Shown: positions 33,735 through 43,515 of the stretch, piece after piece
How positions within the stretch are numbered: position 1 is the first letter of the stretch
Layout of the letters: each line of letters starts with the position of its first letter
Source of the DNA: JARRQJ01 sp037381915
Lineage (GTDB): Bacteria > Pseudomonadota > Gammaproteobacteria > DRLM01
NCBI GenBank assembly: GCA_037381915.1
Contig: JARRQJ010000011.1
Location: forward strand, 1 to 64,000
Direction: 5' to 3'
DNA: 64,000 bases
The notes under the pieces: model-generated
Databases searched by the model: none
What the model was told of the DNA's origin: nothing
What the model saw: only the letters and a program-made list of their open reading frames with translations
Program-made: the position numbers and the translations under genes

Positions 33735-36155
33735 ATGAGCACTGACACCCAGACCTATAATTCTTCTAATATCAAAGTCTTAAAGGGGCTCGATGCAGTA
33801 CGCAAGCGCCCGGGGATGTACATAGGGGATACGGATGATGGCACCGGCCTGCACCACATGGTGTTTGAGGTGGTCGATAATGCCATTGACGAAGCCTTGG
33901 CCGGCTACTGCTCAAAAATCCTGGTGACCATTCACGCCGACGGTGCGGTTACGATCTCCGACAACGGTCGGGGGATCCCGGTGGACATTCATCCGGACGA
34001 GGGACGCTCCGCCGCTGAGGTCATTATGACGGTCCTGCATGCCGGCGGGAAGTTCGATAGTAATTCCTACAAGGTGTCCGGCGGGCTGCACGGCGTGGGC
34101 GTTTCGGTGGTCAATGCCCTGTCGGAAGAACTGCAGCTCACCATTCATCGCGATGGCAAGCTGTACAAGCAGGTCTATCATCTGGGTAATCCCGATACGC
34201 CCTTGACCGAGTTGGGAAGCAGCGATGTCACGGGCACCACGATCCGCTTCAAGCCCAGCAACACGATATTTTCTGATACCGAATATCACTATGACATTCT
34301 GGCCAAACGGCTGCGCGAACTTTCCTTCTTGAATTCCGGGGTGCACATCGAACTGATTGATGAGCGCAGTGAAAAAACGGACATATTTAAATATGAAGGC
34401 GGCATTCGCGCCTTCGTGGAACATCTCAACCGCAACAAGAACCCGCTGCATCCATCGGTGTTTTACTTTTCCACGGAGCGCGATCACATCACCGTGGAGT
34501 TGGCGATGCAATGGAACGATTCCTATCAGGAAAACATCTTTTGCTTCACTAACAATATTCCTCAGCGTGACGGTGGTACGCACCTGGCCGGTTTCCGCGG
34601 GGCCTTGACCCGCACCCTCAATCAATACCTCGAAAAAGAAGGCGCGGCGAAGCGGGCCAAGGTCGTGACGACCGGCGACGACGCCCGTGAGGGACTGACG
34701 GCGGTATTGTCGGTGAAGGTCCCCGACCCCAAGTTCTCCTCCCAGACCAAGGACAAGCTGGTGTCCTCGGAAGTGAAGGGGGTGGTGGAATCCGCGGTGG
34801 CGGAGAAACTCCAGGAATTCTTGCTGGAAAAGCCGGCGGAGGCCAAGGCCATCACCGCCAAGATCATTGAGGCGGCGCGCGCCCGCGAGGCGGCGCGCAA
34901 GGCGCGGGAAATGACGCGTCGCAAGGGTGTCCTCGATATCGCCGGGCTGCCGGGCAAGTTGGCCGATTGCCAGGAGAAGGATCCCGCGCGATCCGAGCTG
35001 TTTCTTGTGGAGGGCGACTCGGCTGGCGGTTCCGCCAAGCAAGGCCGCGATCGCCGTTATCAAGCGATCCTGCCACTCAAGGGCAAGATTCTCAATGTAG
35101 AAAAAGCCCGATTTGACAAAATGTTATCTTCATCCGAGATTGCCACCCTGATTACCGCCCTGGGTTGCGGCATCGGCCGCGAGGAATATAACCCGGACAA
35201 GCTGCGTTACCACCGGGTGATCATCATGACCGATGCCGATGTGGACGGCTCTCATATTCGTACCCTGCTGCTGACCTTCTTTTACCGCCAGATGCCCGAG
35301 CTGATCGAGCGCGGTCATCTGTATATCGCTCAGCCGCCCTTGTACAAGCTGAAGAAGGGCAAGCAGGAGCGCTACGTCAAGGACGATGCCGAATTGAACA
35401 AATATCTGCTCGAGGCGGCCTTGCAGGATGCGCAGCTGATGGTCAACGCCTCAGCACCGCCGATCAGCGGCCAGGCCTTCGAGGACTTGGCCAGCCGGTA
35501 TCTGGCGGTGATGGCGACCATCGACCGTCTAGCGCGCCGCGTTCCCGCCACGGTGCTGGAGGCGATGATCTATGTGCCATCGCTCGATATGGCTGACTTG
35601 CTGGATCAGGGCAAGGCGCAGGCCTGGTTCGGCGAATTGCAGCAACGCGTCAACCGGGAGGACAGCGGCGCAACCCACTATGACATCCGCCTGGAAAAGG
35701 AAGAGGGCAGCGACGGCTATTACGCCACCATCATCGAGACCGCCCATGGTGTCAGCAACCTTCGCGAGTTGCGCGCGGACTTTTTTAGCTCTGGTGAATA
35801 TCGCGCCATTGTCGAGCTGGGCCAACAGCTCGACGGTTTGCTTGGAGAGGGGGCCTACGTGCAACGCGGTGAACGGAGTATGCAGATCAAGACGTTCAAA
35901 GAAGGATTGCAATGGGTCATGGATGAAGCGAAGCGCGGCCAGCATATCCAGCGCTACAAGGGCCTGGGCGAAATGAATCCGGAGCAATTGTGGGAGACCA
36001 CCATGAACGCCGACTCGCGGCGTCTCCTGCAAGTCAATATCGAAGACGCCGTGGCCGCCGACGAAATCTTCACGACCCTCATGGGTGATCAGGTGGAACC
36101 GCGCCGCGACTTCATCGAAAGGAATGCGCTGTCGGTGGCCAACCTGGATGTCTAG
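33735..36155 (+). CDS. gyrB: DNA gyrase subunit B
   Basis: This 806-residue protein is the ATPase and TOPRIM subunit of gyrase, which introduces negative supercoils. The GHKL ATPase motifs are clear (VVDNAIDEALAG, SDNGRGIPV, GGLHGVGVSVVNALS), as are the TOPRIM motifs EGDSAGGSAKQGRDR and DADVDGSHIRTLLLTF. The gyrase-specific insert and the C-terminal GEMNPEQLWETTMN are present. It ends with TAG. Length is close to that of E. coli GyrB (804). Confidence 0.99.
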   Translation: MSTDTQTYNSSNIKVLKGLDAVRKRPGMYIGDTDDGTGLHHMVFEVVDNAIDEALAGYCSKILVTIHADGAVTISDNGRGIPVDIHPDEGRSAAEVIMTVLHAGGKFDSNSYKVSGGLHGVGVSVVNALSEELQLTIHRDGKLYKQVYHLGNPDTPLTELGSSDVTGTTIRFKPSNTIFSDTEYHYDILAKRLRELSFLNSGVHIELIDERSEKTDIFKYEGGIRAFVEHLNRNKNPLHPSVFYFSTERDHITVELAMQWNDSYQENIFCFTNNIPQRDGGTHLAGFRGALTRTLNQYLEKEGAAKRAKVVTTGDDAREGLTAVLSVKVPDPKFSSQTKDKLVSSEVKGVVESAVAEKLQEFLLEKPAEAKAITAKIIEAARAREAARKAREMTRRKGVLDIAGLPGKLADCQEKDPARSELFLVEGDSAGGSAKQGRDRRYQAILPLKGKILNVEKARFDKMLSSSEIATLITALGCGIGREEYNPDKLRYHRVIIMTDADVDGSHIRTLLLTFFYRQMPELIERGHLYIAQPPLYKLKKGKQERYVKDDAELNKYLLEAALQDAQLMVNASAPPISGQAFEDLASRYLAVMATIDRLARRVPATVLEAMIYVPSLDMADLLDQGKAQAWFGELQQRVNREDSGATHYDIRLEKEEGSDGYYATIIETAHGVSNLRELRADFFSSGEYRAIVELGQQLDGLLGEGAYVQRGERSMQIKTFKEGLQWVMDEAKRGQHIQRYKGLGEMNPEQLWETTMNADSRRLLQVNIEDAVAADEIFTTLMGDQVEPRRDFIERNALSVANLDV

Positions 36156-36212
36156 CCGGGTTGAGTGACGCCGCCATGGATTGGCGCCTTTTCCGCACGC
36201 TGACTGCGGTAG

Positions 36213-37214
36213 CTAAGTTCGGGTAGGGACCAATGTGGCACCCAGCAGACCGACGGCTTGATTGAGAATAATATTGATCGGCATCTGCTCTACCAGCGGC
36301 GACATGCGACCCTTGCGCAGAAAGGCCTGCATAAACGTACCGTCTCGCATCTCCGACAACAATTTGGGAGCGATACCGCCGGCGACGTAAATGCCCCCAT
36401 AAGCCAAGCTCACCAGGGCCAGATCACCGACCACGGCCCCGTAGATGGAAAGAAACAAGCTCACGGTTTTCTGTGCCAAGGCGTCGCCGCGCTGGGCCTG
36501 CTCGGTAATTGCCGCCGCCGGATCCGGAGACTCTAGCGGCGAGGGATGTTCCCCATCGCTGGAGCCGGAGTGACGATGCAGCAGGAAACGATAGATATTG
36601 CTCAGACCGGTGCCGGAGACCAGCCGTTCATAGGAGACGCGCTCGTGATAACTTTTCATATAGTCGAGCAATTCATCCTGCTCGGCATCGGTCGGGGCGA
36701 AATGGATGTGGCCGCCTTCCGACGGCAACGCCCGGTAGCGACCTTCACTCCATAGCAGCTGCGCGACGCCCAGTCCGGTTCCGGCGCCGACCACCAGCCG
36801 CGGCGCATGGCTCTGCGGGGTGCCGGGGTGTAGCACGGCAAGGTCCTCCGCACCCAAGGCGTCGATGCCGCTGGCGGTGGCGTAGAAATCATTGATGAGA
36901 TGAACCCGTGCCACCGCCAGACGGGTGCTTAATTGCGCTTCGTCCAAGCGCCAAGGGAGATTGGTGACCTGGGCCGTGCACGGCCCATGCTCGGGGCTAC
37001 TGATGGGGCCGGCTATCCCAAAGCAAGCACTGGCGATGTCTGTGGCTATGGCGGCGGGGACCTGTTCCAGATATTCGCCGAGCAGTGTTTCGAATTCCGC
37101 GTAGTCCTGGCTGGAAAAGCGCGCACGATGCAGTACCGCGACTTGGTTACCCTCGACCTCGGCGATTTGCAGCAGGGTCTTCGTGCCGCCGATATCGCCG
37201 GCCAGTACCTTCAT
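36213..37214 (-). CDS. glk: Glucokinase
   Basis: This 333-residue protein phosphorylates glucose with ATP. The phosphate-1 motif GDIGGTKTLLQ starts at residue 6, and VGAGTGLGVAQLLW and the GGIAPKLL segment match the bacterial Glk family. It overlaps pgl by 4 nt, so the two are translationally coupled. This suggests a joint role in feeding glucose into the oxidative pentose phosphate or Entner-Doudoroff route; no zwf is in this window. Confidence 0.95.
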   Translation of the reverse strand: MKVLAGDIGGTKTLLQIAEVEGNQVAVLHRARFSSQDYAEFETLLGEYLEQVPAAIATDIASACFGIAGPISSPEHGPCTAQVTNLPWRLDEAQLSTRLAVARVHLINDFYATASGIDALGAEDLAVLHPGTPQSHAPRLVVGAGTGLGVAQLLWSEGRYRALPSEGGHIHFAPTDAEQDELLDYMKSYHERVSYERLVSGTGLSNIYRFLLHRHSGSSDGEHPSPLESPDPAAAITEQAQRGDALAQKTVSLFLSIYGAVVGDLALVSLAYGGIYVAGGIAPKLLSEMRDGTFMQAFLRKGRMSPLVEQMPINIILNQAVGLLGATLVPTRT

Positions 37215-37963
37215 GAGCGCAGTTCTTCCGGCAGTAGCCCGGCGGCGGCTTGGTCAAGGTGCCATTCCAGGATCCCCAAGGGATTGATGAGCTGTACCGG
37301 AAAAGGCGGTGTAGGTTGCGTAGCGAAGACGTCGCGCATGATCGGCGCCTTGGCGGCGCCGCTCACCAGAATCAATACATGGCGGGCGTGGTCGATCACC
37401 GGCAAGGTGAGGGTGATGCGCCAGGTATCCATTGTCTCCACGTAGACGGCCTCGACCAGGCGTGCACGTTCGTACAATACCGGGGTGGCGGGAAACAAGG
37501 ATGCAATATGGCCGTCGCTTCCGACGCCCAACAACAGCAGGTCGAACTGCACTACCCCTTGGGCCGACAGCGGGAGATTGCTGGTCAATGTCCGCGTATA
37601 CTCACTGGCCGCAGCATGGGGGTCCTCTAACTCCCCTTGGATGCGGTGGATGTGGGAGGGAGGGATGGGCACGTGATCAAACAGCGTTTCCTTGGCCATG
37701 TGAAAATTGCTGTCGCTGTGATCGGGCGGGACCGTACGTTCGTCGCCGAAATAGACGTGTACCTGGTCCCATGGGACGCGATCGGAGAATTTGGGAAGGG
37801 CCAGAAGCCGATAAAGCGCGCGCGGAGTCGTTCCACCGGAGAGCGCCACGTGAAATTTTCCGCGGGCATTGACGGCTTCCCCGGCGATCGCCACCCAGCG
37901 CTGGGCTACCGCCTCGATAAGGGCGTCGGTGTCGGCATGTATTCGCAAGTCTCCAATGAACAT
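37211..37963 (-). CDS. pgl: 6-phosphogluconolactonase
   Basis: This 250-residue DevB-type enzyme hydrolyses 6-phosphogluconolactone. Family motifs are KFHVALSGGTTPRALYRLL, VYFGDERTVPPDHSDSN, and LLLGVGSDGHIASLFP. It is first in the pgl-glk pair and ends by overlapping glk by 4 nt. The 3' end of a decayed HDOD gene lies about 40 nt upstream. Confidence 0.96.
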   Translation of the reverse strand: MFIGDLRIHADTDALIEAVAQRWVAIAGEAVNARGKFHVALSGGTTPRALYRLLALPKFSDRVPWDQVHVYFGDERTVPPDHSDSNFHMAKETLFDHVPIPPSHIHRIQGELEDPHAAASEYTRTLTSNLPLSAQGVVQFDLLLLGVGSDGHIASLFPATPVLYERARLVEAVYVETMDTWRITLTLPVIDHARHVLILVSGAAKAPIMRDVFATQPTPPFPVQLINPLGILEWHLDQAAAGLLPEELRS

Positions 37964-38002
37964 CGCTCGTTACTCCTGTGTGGCGGCGGCATCGTCGCTT
38001 GG

Positions 38003-39487
38003 CTATGCACTACTGAGGAGGACCCTGGGATTGAATCTCCTCGAGTATGTACACAATCGCAGCGCCAACCGCGCTTGCGTGGCGAATTGCATCAGATTGC
38101 GCCGGTCGCCCTCATCCCCGCGCCGACCGGATACGGCGCAATCCGCATAGAAAAATCCTACCGGTTTTTCTTCATAGCGCAAGCCCGCGACAACAAGGCT
38201 ATCCACTTTGACGGTTTCGACAAAGCCGACGGGTAAAAGGTTTCGCCACACACCTTTGGTGATGTTATCGGCCAGAACTTCTCCTCCTTCCACGACAGCC
38301 TTGGAGAATAGATCCTAAAGACGCATTGATGGGGAAAGAAGAATATTACCTCAGCGTATCGTGGTCGCGCCCCGCCGCCAGTCGGCCCACCTAATGCTGA
38401 CAATGCGGTGTGAGCGGACAGAGCAGGACCCGCTCGACGCTGACACCGCGGTGAATCCCGTCCAGGACCTTGATGAATACGTCGCTGAGACGGCCAGACT
38501 GGGCGTCAAGGCCGGGAATTTCCTGGATTATCTGAAGCTGTAGCTGGGGTTCGCCGTATGATGGCCTTGCTTCATACCCGCTAGCCAATGGTCCCATCCC
38601 GGCGGGAATCCCGGCTGTTTACTGCCGTGAGGGGCTTCGCCGAGGCCCGGGGCAAAGCTGTTTGCTGCAAGCGATTGATTTGCTGCAGCTCTCTCCGCGG
38701 CTTGGGGCGCATCGCTCTCGGGAGAGGGGTTGGCGGTTTGTAGGGAAGCTGCGCCGGACGGCGGCGCCGGGGCGTTAATGCTCGCAAAATTTGGAGAATC
38801 GGCGCGCCCATTTGTTGCGTAAGGTTCCCTCGCCGCTCCCTAAACCCGCTTGCAGCAATCTTCTGCTGAGGGCGTATCTCAGTGGCGAGACCGCACGACT
38901 GACGGAACGACTCGTTTAGATAATTTTCCACCATGCCGCCGTTCAGTCCCGTAAGCTTGGAGATCGTTTCCAAGGTGTCCGTCGACTGATCGTTGTCACC
39001 CTCGTCGGTGTAGAGGTTGTCCGGCAGTCGGTGCGATCCTTGAACGGACATGGTGAGGGCCGACGGAGGGGGTGACATTATGTTGGACACGCTGGCCGGG
39101 AACTCCCAAATGGTGGCCAATTCCTGCGCAATTTTGCCGATGGAGGTACCGAGGACCGCCTGTTCCGCCCGGGCGTGGCTGAGTCCATCCTTGCCAACCG
39201 ATTCCAGGATGCGCAGGTAATCTTCCGGCAGGACATCGGTGACGGCGATTTCGCCAAGATTATGCAGCAATGCGCATACGCAGCTCTCTTCGATATCCTT
39301 TATGCCGCACCTATCGGCCATGTCCCGCACAAAGCCCGCGGCAAGATAGAATTTCCCAACATCTTGTCCATGTTGACGCTGGGGTGGGCATTTTAGAAAC
39401 TCTCGCTGAGCTTCAGGGCCAACGTCGGGTTCTTAACCGTATCGAAGCCCAACACGATCACCGCGCGGGAAGTTACCGAAATCTTGT
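38003..39487 (-). pseudogene. Eroded HDOD-GAF signalling gene
   Basis: Pieces of one HDOD-GAF protein follow each other in order but in different frames: SVTSRAVIVLGFDTVKNPTL (39485-39393, ending in TAA), the main HDOD part FYLAAGFVRDMADRCGIKDI onwards with ALLHNLGEIAVTDVLPEDYL (about 39354-38581), a GAF beginning DVFIKVLDGIHRGVSVERVL (38597-38391), and the GAF end EEKPVGFFYADCAVSGRRGD to QFATQARLALR (38293-38003). At least three frameshifts and a stop separate them, and the N-terminal part of the HDOD domain is missing. Proteins of this type are regulators in c-di-GMP and related signalling. The number of lesions makes true decay likelier than sequencing error. Confidence 0.8.
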
Positions 39488-39589
39488 CGACGCCGCGGTT
39501 CGGGTATCTTCGCTCATCTCATGGACATGGGGAGGTAGCCGCCAAGGGTAGTTTCCTCTCCTTGGGAAAGGCACTGTCACTGCTTAACG

Positions 39590-40093
39590 TTATGGTTGAG
39601 CCGCCGCCTCACGCCGTTCCAGGGTGACGAAGCTATATGGATACGGATTGTCGCCGTCTTCGGCATGATCGTCTCGTTCGATTTCACGCCATTCGCTGGC
39701 GTTCCACTCCGGAAAAAAGGCGTCCCCCGCAAAATCATGGTGAATTTCCGTAATGTAAAGGCGTTGTGCCAGCGGGAGCAATTGCGCGTAGAACGACGCC
39801 CCGCCGATCACCATGACCTCTTCCGCTTCACTCACCATCGACAAGGCTTCGGCGATCGAGCGGCTCACCGCCACCCCTGCAGGGCGAAAATCGGCGTCTT
39901 GAGACACCACGATATTGGTGCGCCCGGGCAGCGCTTTGCCGATAGAGTCGAAGGTCTTGCGGCCCATCAGTATCGGTCTGCCCATGGTGAGGGCGCGAAA
40001 GTGCTTCATATCCGCAGGAAGGCGCCAAGGCAGGCGATTCTCGATGCCGATGACCCGCCCCTTGCCCATGGCGGCGATGAGAGAAATGATCAT
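39590..40093 (-). CDS. folA: Dihydrofolate reductase
   Basis: This 167-residue enzyme reduces dihydrofolate to tetrahydrofolate with NADPH. Family features are IGIENRLPWRLPADMKHFRALT (Trp and Asp of the active site), MGRKTFDSIGKALPGR, and VIGGASFYAQLL. It follows thyA on the same strand, giving the lgt-thyA-folA order seen in related bacteria; ThyA produces the dihydrofolate that FolA recycles. Confidence 0.97.
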   Translation of the reverse strand: MIISLIAAMGKGRVIGIENRLPWRLPADMKHFRALTMGRPILMGRKTFDSIGKALPGRTNIVVSQDADFRPAGVAVSRSIAEALSMVSEAEEVMVIGGASFYAQLLPLAQRLYITEIHHDFAGDAFFPEWNASEWREIERDDHAEDGDNPYPYSFVTLERREAAAQP

Positions 40094-40192
40094 GAGGGTC
40101 GTCGCAATCCGTTTTGAGCCGTCAGCACTGGGATGCGCCTAATTGCAGCGGGGTGTCCCCGGAAAACCGATCGCGACGAGTCGGCATGGTCC

Positions 40193-40987
40193 TCACACCG
40201 CAACCGGCGCCTTGATGGCCGGGTGGCATTGGTAGCCCGCCAATTCAAAGTCGTCGTAGCAAAAATCGAAAATGGAACTAACCGCAGGGTTCAACAGCAT
40301 GCGCGGCGATGGGAAAGGCGTCCGTGCCAGCTGTGCTTCCGCTTGTTGGAGATGATTGAGATAAAGGTGTGCATCGCCCAAGGTATGGATGAAGTCACCG
40401 GGCTTGAGGCCGGTGACCTGGGCGATCATGAGGGTCAGCAATGCATACGACGCGATGTTGAAGGGGACGCCCAGGAAGATGTCGGCGCTGCGCTGATAGA
40501 GCTGGCATGAAAGCCGGCCTTCCGCCACGTAGAATTGAAAAAAGGCGTGACAGGGCGGCAACGCCATACGCTCGATGTCCGCCACGTTCCAAGCGCTGAC
40601 GATCAGGCGCCGCGAATCGGGATTATTCTTGATCTGCTCCACCAGTTGCTGAATCTGGTCGATGTGTCTGCCGTCGGGCGTCGGCCAGGAGCGCCACTGG
40701 TAACCGTAGATCGGCCCGAGTTCGCCGTCGGCGTCGGCCCACTCGTCCCAGATAGTGACGCCGTTGTCGTGGAGGTAGCGAACGTTGGTGTCGCCGCGCA
40801 GAAACCACAGCAGTTCGTGGATGATGGAACGCAGGTGCAGCTTCTTGGTGGTGACCAGGGGAAAACCCGCGCCCAAATCGAAACGCATCTGATGGCCGAA
40901 CACGCTCAAGGTCCCGGTCCCGGTGCGGTCTTGCTTGCGCACGCCGCGGTTCTTGACGTGGCGCATTAACTCGAGATATTGCTGCAT
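40193..40987 (-). CDS. thyA: Thymidylate synthase
   Basis: This 264-residue enzyme methylates dUMP to dTMP using methylenetetrahydrofolate. The catalytic Cys lies in ALPPCHAFFQFYV, and the SCQLYQRSADIFLGVPFNIA motif binds dUMP. The length equals that of the E. coli protein. It lies 34 nt after lgt and upstream of folA. Confidence 0.98.
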   Translation of the reverse strand: MQQYLELMRHVKNRGVRKQDRTGTGTLSVFGHQMRFDLGAGFPLVTTKKLHLRSIIHELLWFLRGDTNVRYLHDNGVTIWDEWADADGELGPIYGYQWRSWPTPDGRHIDQIQQLVEQIKNNPDSRRLIVSAWNVADIERMALPPCHAFFQFYVAEGRLSCQLYQRSADIFLGVPFNIASYALLTLMIAQVTGLKPGDFIHTLGDAHLYLNHLQQAEAQLARTPFPSPRMLLNPAVSSIFDFCYDDFELAGYQCHPAIKAPVAV

Positions 40988-41021
40988 GACTTAAATACCG
41001 GATATCGAAGCTAAAGACGCC

Positions 41022-41822
41022 TCATCGCCCCTTGCGATATGCCCACCACAACAGCGCGCCGCCGCCGATAATCAGCGGCGTCGAGAGTATCTGCCCCATG
41101 GTCACCCAACCCAGAGCGAGATAGCCTAGTTGGGCGTCGGGCACACGCACGAATTCCACCGCGAACCGAAACAGACCATAGCACAACAGAAACAGGCCGG
41201 ATACGGCCATGCGCGGGCGTGGTTTGCGCGAGAACAACCACAGGATGATGAACAGCACCAGACCCTCGAGGAAGGCTTCATACAGCTGGGACGGATGGCG
41301 CGGCAACGGTCCCCCGGTGGGGAAAACCATGGCCCAGGGTACATTGCTGACCTTACCCCACAGTTCGCCGTTGATGAAGTTACCGATGCGTCCCGCTCCG
41401 AGACCGATGGGCACCAGCGGCGCCACAAAATCCGTGACCTCGAAAAAGGTCTTGCCGATATGCCGCTTGTAGAGTGTCATAGCCACCAATACGCCAATGA
41501 GGCCGCCATGGAAGGACATGCCGCCTTCCCACACTTTAAAGATGCGCAAGGGTTCGGCGAGAAAGACCGGGAGATCGTAAAACAGCACATAGCCGAGGCG
41601 CCCGCCCAATACCGCACCCAGGGCGCCGTAAAAGATCAGATCGCTGACCTGCTGGCCGGTCCAACCGGAATCCGGGCGATTCGCGCGCCGCTGCCCCAGC
41701 CACCAGGCGGCGCCGAAACCGATGAGGTACATGATGCCGTACCAATGGACTTTGAGGGGACCGATCTGGACAGCGACGGGATTGATATTGGGATAAGGCA
41801 GCATGGCGAGGGAGTATACCAT
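41022..41822 (-). CDS. lgt: Prolipoprotein diacylglyceryl transferase
   Basis: This 266-residue membrane enzyme attaches diacylglycerol to the Cys of prolipoproteins. It has about seven hydrophobic helices, the SFHGGLIGVLVAM motif and the signature GRIGNFINGELWGKVS. Two ATGs, at 41822 and 41804, are possible; relatives usually begin near the second (MLPYPNINPVA), but neither has a good ribosome site. A lipoprotein substrate candidate is encoded nearby (43516-43731). Confidence 0.97.
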   Translation of the reverse strand: MVYSLAMLPYPNINPVAVQIGPLKVHWYGIMYLIGFGAAWWLGQRRANRPDSGWTGQQVSDLIFYGALGAVLGGRLGYVLFYDLPVFLAEPLRIFKVWEGGMSFHGGLIGVLVAMTLYKRHIGKTFFEVTDFVAPLVPIGLGAGRIGNFINGELWGKVSNVPWAMVFPTGGPLPRHPSQLYEAFLEGLVLFIILWLFSRKPRPRMAVSGLFLLCYGLFRFAVEFVRVPDAQLGYLALGWVTMGQILSTPLIIGGGALLWWAYRKGR

Positions 41823-41854
41823 TGCCCCGCGTAGGGCGATGATCAGGAGATTGG

Positions 41855-42475
41855 TTAAATATCGTTGCCGTAGCGGGGGAGCAGCCGCATCACCTTGTTC
41901 ACGTACCGGATGGTCTCCGGATAAGGCGGTATGCCGCCATAACGGAGCACGGCCTGTTCCCCAGCGTTGTAGGCCGCTACCGCGAGCCGCACATTTTGGC
42001 CGAAAGTCTCCAGCAGGTCCCGCAGGTAACGGACGCCGGCGAAGACGTTCTGTTCGGGGTCGAAGAGGTCGCGTACGCCATAACGCTGGGCGGTTTCCGG
42101 CATAAGCTGCATCAGCCCCGCCGCCCCCTTGGGTGACACGGCATTGACGTCGAAATCGGACTCGGCGCTGATCACCGCCTGAACCAAGGATTTGTCCACC
42201 GCGTAATCCCGGGCCGCGTGATTGACGATGGCCTGCAAGTGGGGCGACAGGCTTTGGGGGTGGGGGTCGTCGTTATAGAAGACGGCTTTGGGCTGCGCGG
42301 CATGTTTGCGTTCTTTGTATGCGAGGATGACCTTGTAATCGGTGTTATTGGGACGGATGTTGGTGAAGTTGAGCACACCATTTTCGTCGCGGTAGGAGTA
42401 AACGTCGGCATGCGCCGGTAAAGACGCCGCCGCCGTGGCGAACAGGATGATCATCAGCGGAACCTTGCGGGGCAT
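41855..42475 (-). CDS. Lytic transglycosylase with DUF4124-like N-terminus
   Basis: This 206-residue exported protein has a signal peptide ending near PAHA (residue 23), a short DUF4124-like segment (DVYSYRDENGVLNFTNIRP) and an SLT domain. The catalytic Glu lies in AVISAESDFDVNAVSPKGAA, followed by GLMQLMPETAQRYGV and VAAYNAGEQAV. It cleaves peptidoglycan glycan strands with release of anhydro-muropeptides. The ATG at 42475 was chosen because AAAGG lies 7 nt upstream and a clean signal peptide results. Confidence 0.93.
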   Translation of the reverse strand: MPRKVPLMIILFATAAASLPAHADVYSYRDENGVLNFTNIRPNNTDYKVILAYKERKHAAQPKAVFYNDDPHPQSLSPHLQAIVNHAARDYAVDKSLVQAVISAESDFDVNAVSPKGAAGLMQLMPETAQRYGVRDLFDPEQNVFAGVRYLRDLLETFGQNVRLAVAAYNAGEQAVLRYGGIPPYPETIRYVNKVMRLLPRYGNDI

Positions 42476-42651
42476 ACTCGCGCCTTTAATTTCTTGTACC
42501 TTATTCAAACTGAAATATAACGCAATATCCGTGAAATCCGCCCGGGTCGTCGCGGTCTCCCTATCGGGGGCTCCCCCTTTGTTAACGGGAAGTTACGCTA
42601 CAGCTTGAGGCGCCGGGGCAAGCTCCCCCGTGGACAGGGACCGCTCCCGGT

Positions 42652-42998
42652 TCAATTGGGCAAGCGCCGGCAGAGGAAGGACTTGAGATACTCGGTTTCC
42701 GCCACAGCGGGCAGGAGGGGATGGTCCGGGCCCTGATGGCCCTGCTCGAGGATGAGCAGCGTGCGGTCCAGCTGGCGGGAGGCCTGTGACAGGCCCTGTT
42801 TGAGATTCTCCCGGCTGAGGTGATACGAACACGATGCCGTGACCTATATCCCGTCTTTGGCCAGCACCTACATGGCAGCCCGATTGAGCCGGTGACAGGC
42901 GCTTTGTCCGGCGTGAAAATCCCGCTTGCGTTTGATGAAGGCCGGCCGATCAAGGATCACCACATCGAAGCCCGGATGCGATGGCCTTCGTTCTTTTT
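42652..42998 (-). pseudogene. 3' remnant of 23S rRNA methyltransferase rlmI
   Basis: Reading the minus strand from about 42998, LKKNEGHR is followed after a frame change by FDVVILDRPAFIKRKRDFHA, then two in-frame TAG codons, then SCSYHLSRENLKQGLSQASR and the tail LILEQGHQGPDHPLLPAVAE ending at a TGA at 42652. This is the C-terminal third of RlmI, which methylates C1962 of 23S rRNA. The N-terminal two thirds are absent upstream. With a deletion, a frameshift and two stops, this is a dead gene. Confidence 0.8.
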
Positions 42999-43093
42999 GA
43001 GACGCAACGGGACGAGTTCCACGGCTGCATGCCTTTAGCAGATCATCGGCAGGGGGGCAAAGCTTAGAGAATTATTGGCGTAGGGGCCATTAT

Positions 43094-43171
43094 CTAGGTG
43101 AGACCCAAGGCCCAACAGACCAGCACCGAGACTGCCACGGCGAGGAGCGTCACTGCGATGAGATATTCCAT
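43094..43171 (-). CDS. Possible 25-residue membrane peptide
   Basis: An ATG with AAGGA 6 nt upstream opens a 25-codon frame encoding an almost entirely hydrophobic peptide (MEYLIAVTLLAVAVSVLVCW followed by ALGLT), a single membrane helix with one Glu near the N-terminus. Such small proteins often regulate larger membrane complexes. No family match is claimed. It lies in a gene-poor stretch next to the rlmI remnant. Confidence 0.45.
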   Translation of the reverse strand: MEYLIAVTLLAVAVSVLVCWALGLT

Positions 43172-43515
43172 AATATTTCCTTGTTCAACAATGAAGGCTT
43201 CTTGGAGTGTATTGGACACTTGTATGCAATCACCACGCCAAACGGCCGGTACGACCAGATTTCAGTGGCTTAGCTTAGCGCGGCGGGGGCGTAACCATGC
43301 CAATCTGTTATCGAATAGCGACGCTACAGGTCCTGCAAGCCCCTAACTCCCCGAAATACGACCAATTATTGACGCCGCGCTTCGGTAAGCCTCGACCCTG
43401 GCGGTTCAGCGTGAATGATGAAAGCCGGTATGCCCGTAACCAATCCTGCGTCAAGTGAACGGCATGCGCGCTTGTTCGAGGGGTGGCGGGAAGTGGGCGC
43501 AGCTCCCGGCAGGAT
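43172..43515. other. Spacer without recognisable genes
   Basis: No convincing gene is present in these 344 bases. Frames on both strands lack ribosome sites and family resemblance. The promoter of the small membrane peptide at 43094-43171 may lie here. Confidence 0.35.
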
